A stretch of DNA of 64,000 nucleotides, taken from positions 1 through 64,000 of the forward strand of contig JAGVAD010000007.1 of assembly GCA_020060465.1 (NCBI GenBank). Direction: 5' to 3'. Source of the DNA: Anaerolineales bacterium (lineage in GTDB: Bacteria; Chloroflexota; Anaerolineae; Anaerolineales; UBA4823). Both the position numbers and the translations under genes were made by a program. The notes beneath the pieces were generated by a model. The model searched no databases and was not told the DNA's origin. It saw nothing but the letters and a program-made list of their open reading frames with translations. Below, one piece after another: positions 62,201-64,000 of this stretch. The stretch's first letter is position 1. Every line of letters begins with the position of its first letter.

Positions 62201-64000
62201 TTATCCCTCTCCTGGCGTTGCGCTACCTGGCGCATCGTCCGCGTCGTCTTTCTGGCGTGTCTCGCCGATCTGGATGAAAGCGCGCCGCGCGCCAACTGCT
62301 TTTCCCAATTCGCGCACGGTGTTTTGAAGAATAACTTCCAGGTTCACCGAATTGCGCATCTCCGTAGCGATCAAGTTGATTTGTTGTTCACGCGCCGCCA
62401 GCCGTTGCGCGTGTTGCAGCAGGCGCGTGCTTTCCATTACCAAAGCCAGGCGGGATGTCGCTTCCTCGACCAGGCTGATTACCTCATCTTGCAAAACGGG
62501 AGCGTCAAAACGTAGATGCACCGCGCCGATCACCTCGCCGCGCAGCCGGATGGGCGCCGCTAAAACGCTGGATGCGCCGTCGTTTGCATCCCGTCGCCAT
62601 ACCGGTTGACCTTGTTGGATGGCTTCCCAGGCTTCCGGCGGAGCGTCTTGCGCGGATAGCGGATAGAGATTGACCGCCTCAGCGACTGGCGATGACGCTG
62701 CGCTGCCAGCCAGGTAACGATACCCGCTGGGGCGCCGCTCGCCGCGCAAGAACTCGCGCCAGCTTTGCTGTGTCATGCGGCCATGCGCTTCTTCCAATTC
62801 TGCCACGGTGCGATTGAGCGTCTCAATCAAACGGGCGTTGTTGATCGCCGCAGCCAACTGGTCGGCCATCAGTTGCAGGGTGGTGATCGCAGCCGGGTCA
62901 AATGCGTTCACCTGCCGGCTTTGTACATCCAGCGCGCCGATGACGGTTTCGCCCACTCGCAGCGGTAAAGCAACCTCCGAACGCGTCTCCGGCAGCAGCG
63001 GGTTCTTATAGTGCAATGGATCCAGCTCCACATCCGGCGACACCTGGGGCTGCCCGCTGCCGATTGCCGCGCCCACCAGTCCCACCTGCCCCACGCGCAA
63101 ACGATGACCAGCTTCCAGCATCTGCCGTCCAGCTTCTCCGGTGGCGGCGCGCAGCACCGCGTATTGCCCGCTTTCATCGGTGAGAAATACACCGGCATGG
63201 TAAAAATCGAATCGCTGACGGATCAGGTTCACTGCCTGCGTCAACAAGTCTTCCACCTGGGTCAGACGTGTTACCTGGCTGGCGACTTCAGCCGCCGCCT
63301 GCATCTGGTTTGAGCGCTGTTCCAGGGTTTGGGTGCGTTCAGCCACCAGCGCCTCCAGGTTGCCTACCAGCTCCCGCAACTGCTCAGTCATGCGATGGAA
63401 GCTACGGTTTAACTGTTCCACTTCATCCACGTTGCGCTCTTCCGAACTCAGCTCTGGCAGCGGACGGTTGAGCTTGCCTTCAGCAATGTCTTGCGCAGCG
63501 CGGGTTAGCTCCCGCACGGGCAGCAGCACATTGCCGATCAAACCACTTAAGATGAAGCCGATCAATAGCAGGCCGCTCAATCCAGCCAGCCCGCTGAAGA
63601 TGGTGCGGTTGACCAATTGCGCCTGGGCGGCGCTGCGATCCCATAAGATGTCCACCACGCCCACAATTTGACCGGTGTAGTCGCGCAGCGGTATGGTCAG
63701 CATGGCGTAGAGCGTCGGTCCTCGATGCACGCGGGCAAACACGTAATCCACCTGCCCGCGCAGCGCTTGCTGATAAGCCTGCGGGTTGTTGAAGAAAGGA
63801 CTGGGCAGCGTGGATGACACTGCGATTAGCTCCGGCGACTGGCTGTTGGGCGCGCCTTTCTCGGCGACATAACCAGCTTTGTCCATTGCCGATTGCAGCA
63901 GGAGCAATTGCCAATCGCCGCCGTATTTGGTGCGCAAGTCGTTGAACAGACGCTGGTCAAAACGCAAGCTGGTTTCCAGACTGCCACGAATACGTTTGCC
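62201..64000 (-). CDS. Cache-HAMP-GAF-GAF sensor, 5' end beyond the window
   Basis: At least 599 residues. The frame stays open to position 64000, so the true start and first membrane helix lie outside. Visible: the second half of a Cache region (PLRDYTGQIVGVVDILWD), TM (about 30 residues, GLSGLLLIGFILSGLIGNV), HAMP, GAF 1, a diverged GAF 2, and the terminal helix NSVNLEVILQNTVRELG. Again no output domain. It is the fifth paralogue of the set. Confidence 0.9.
   Translation of the reverse strand, partial: GKRIRGSLETSLRFDQRLFNDLRTKYGGDWQLLLLQSAMDKAGYVAEKGAPNSQSPELIAVSSTLPSPFFNNPQAYQQALRGQVDYVFARVHRGPTLYAMLTIPLRDYTGQIVGVVDILWDRSAAQAQLVNRTIFSGLAGLSGLLLIGFILSGLIGNVLLPVRELTRAAQDIAEGKLNRPLPELSSEERNVDEVEQLNRSFHRMTEQLRELVGNLEALVAERTQTLEQRSNQMQAAAEVASQVTRLTQVEDLLTQAVNLIRQRFDFYHAGVFLTDESGQYAVLRAATGEAGRQMLEAGHRLRVGQVGLVGAAIGSGQPQVSPDVELDPLHYKNPLLPETRSEVALPLRVGETVIGALDVQSRQVNAFDPAAITTLQLMADQLAAAINNARLIETLNRTVAELEEAHGRMTQQSWREFLRGERRPSGYRYLAGSAASSPVAEAVNLYPLSAQDAPPEAWEAIQQGQPVWRRDANDGASSVLAAPIRLRGEVIGAVHLRFDAPVLQDEVISLVEEATSRLALVMESTRLLQHAQRLAAREQQINLIATEMRNSVNLEVILQNTVRELGKAVGARRAFIQIGETRQKDDADDAPGSATPGEG

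Overview
The window reads as a chromosomal piece of a Chloroflexota bacterium, most likely class Anaerolineae. This is an inference from gene content: many GAF-domain sensors, a sensor operon with ParA, a tungsten/molybdenum aldehyde:ferredoxin oxidoreductase with two MoeA paralogues, an MprF-like protein and moderately high GC. No rRNA or other decisive marker is present. Genes are tightly packed and often overlap by 4 bp.

Layout. 1-954: a CRISPR array without cas genes, built from two repeat variants, with truncated repeats and palindromic elements at both ends. 1136-8487 (+): a small membrane protein; a rhodanese whose active-site loop contains an in-frame TGA followed by a SECIS-like hairpin, so probably a selenoprotein; a DinB-fold protein; a UbiA prenyltransferase; moeA; an ACT-domain protein; a MoeA fused to a periplasmic-binding-like domain; a lone receiver domain; a Bcp peroxiredoxin; and a cytochrome c lipoprotein. 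8517-13699: mixed-strand singletons (RNase H-like, PAP2-like, PHP, glycosyltransferase-like, PlsC-like, cupredoxin). 13962-16504 (+): a NarL-type two-component system. 16533-18220: a DUF1801-like protein and a FabH-like synthase.

18411-34566 (-) is a long amine-catabolism gene run headed by an Lrp/AsnC regulator with a good sigma70 promoter. It carries three further class III aminotransferases, PatA, an MmsA-type dehydrogenase, PotABCD polyamine import, a saccharopine-dehydrogenase-like protein, an aldehyde:ferredoxin oxidoreductase and an M20 peptidase. A coherent reading is uptake of putrescine, transamination to an aminoaldehyde, oxidation to GABA, and a second transamination plus oxidation to central metabolites. 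The two MoeA genes upstream could supply the pterin cofactor of the oxidoreductase.

34707-40373 (-): MprF-like, VTT membrane protein, cyclophilin, uridine kinase, GroES, a frameshifted glutaredoxin and a NifX/NifB-like protein. A decayed REP-associated transposase and a tRNA-Thr(CGT) follow. 40941-44173 (+): a GT4 glycosyltransferase and a ClC channel with CBS and TrkA-C domains. 44189-46930 (-): an EamA transporter and a threonine synthase fused to a receiver domain.

47048-64000 (-) is one compact sensor operon. It has five membrane GAF proteins with no recognisable output domain, an Nramp-like transporter, a ParA ATPase, and a single 1369-residue multi-GAF hybrid histidine kinase that is the only obvious catalytic signalling output. 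Part of it looks like a duplicated two-gene module. It runs off the right edge. This operon, the probable selenoprotein rhodanese and the threonine synthase-receiver fusion are the most unusual things here.
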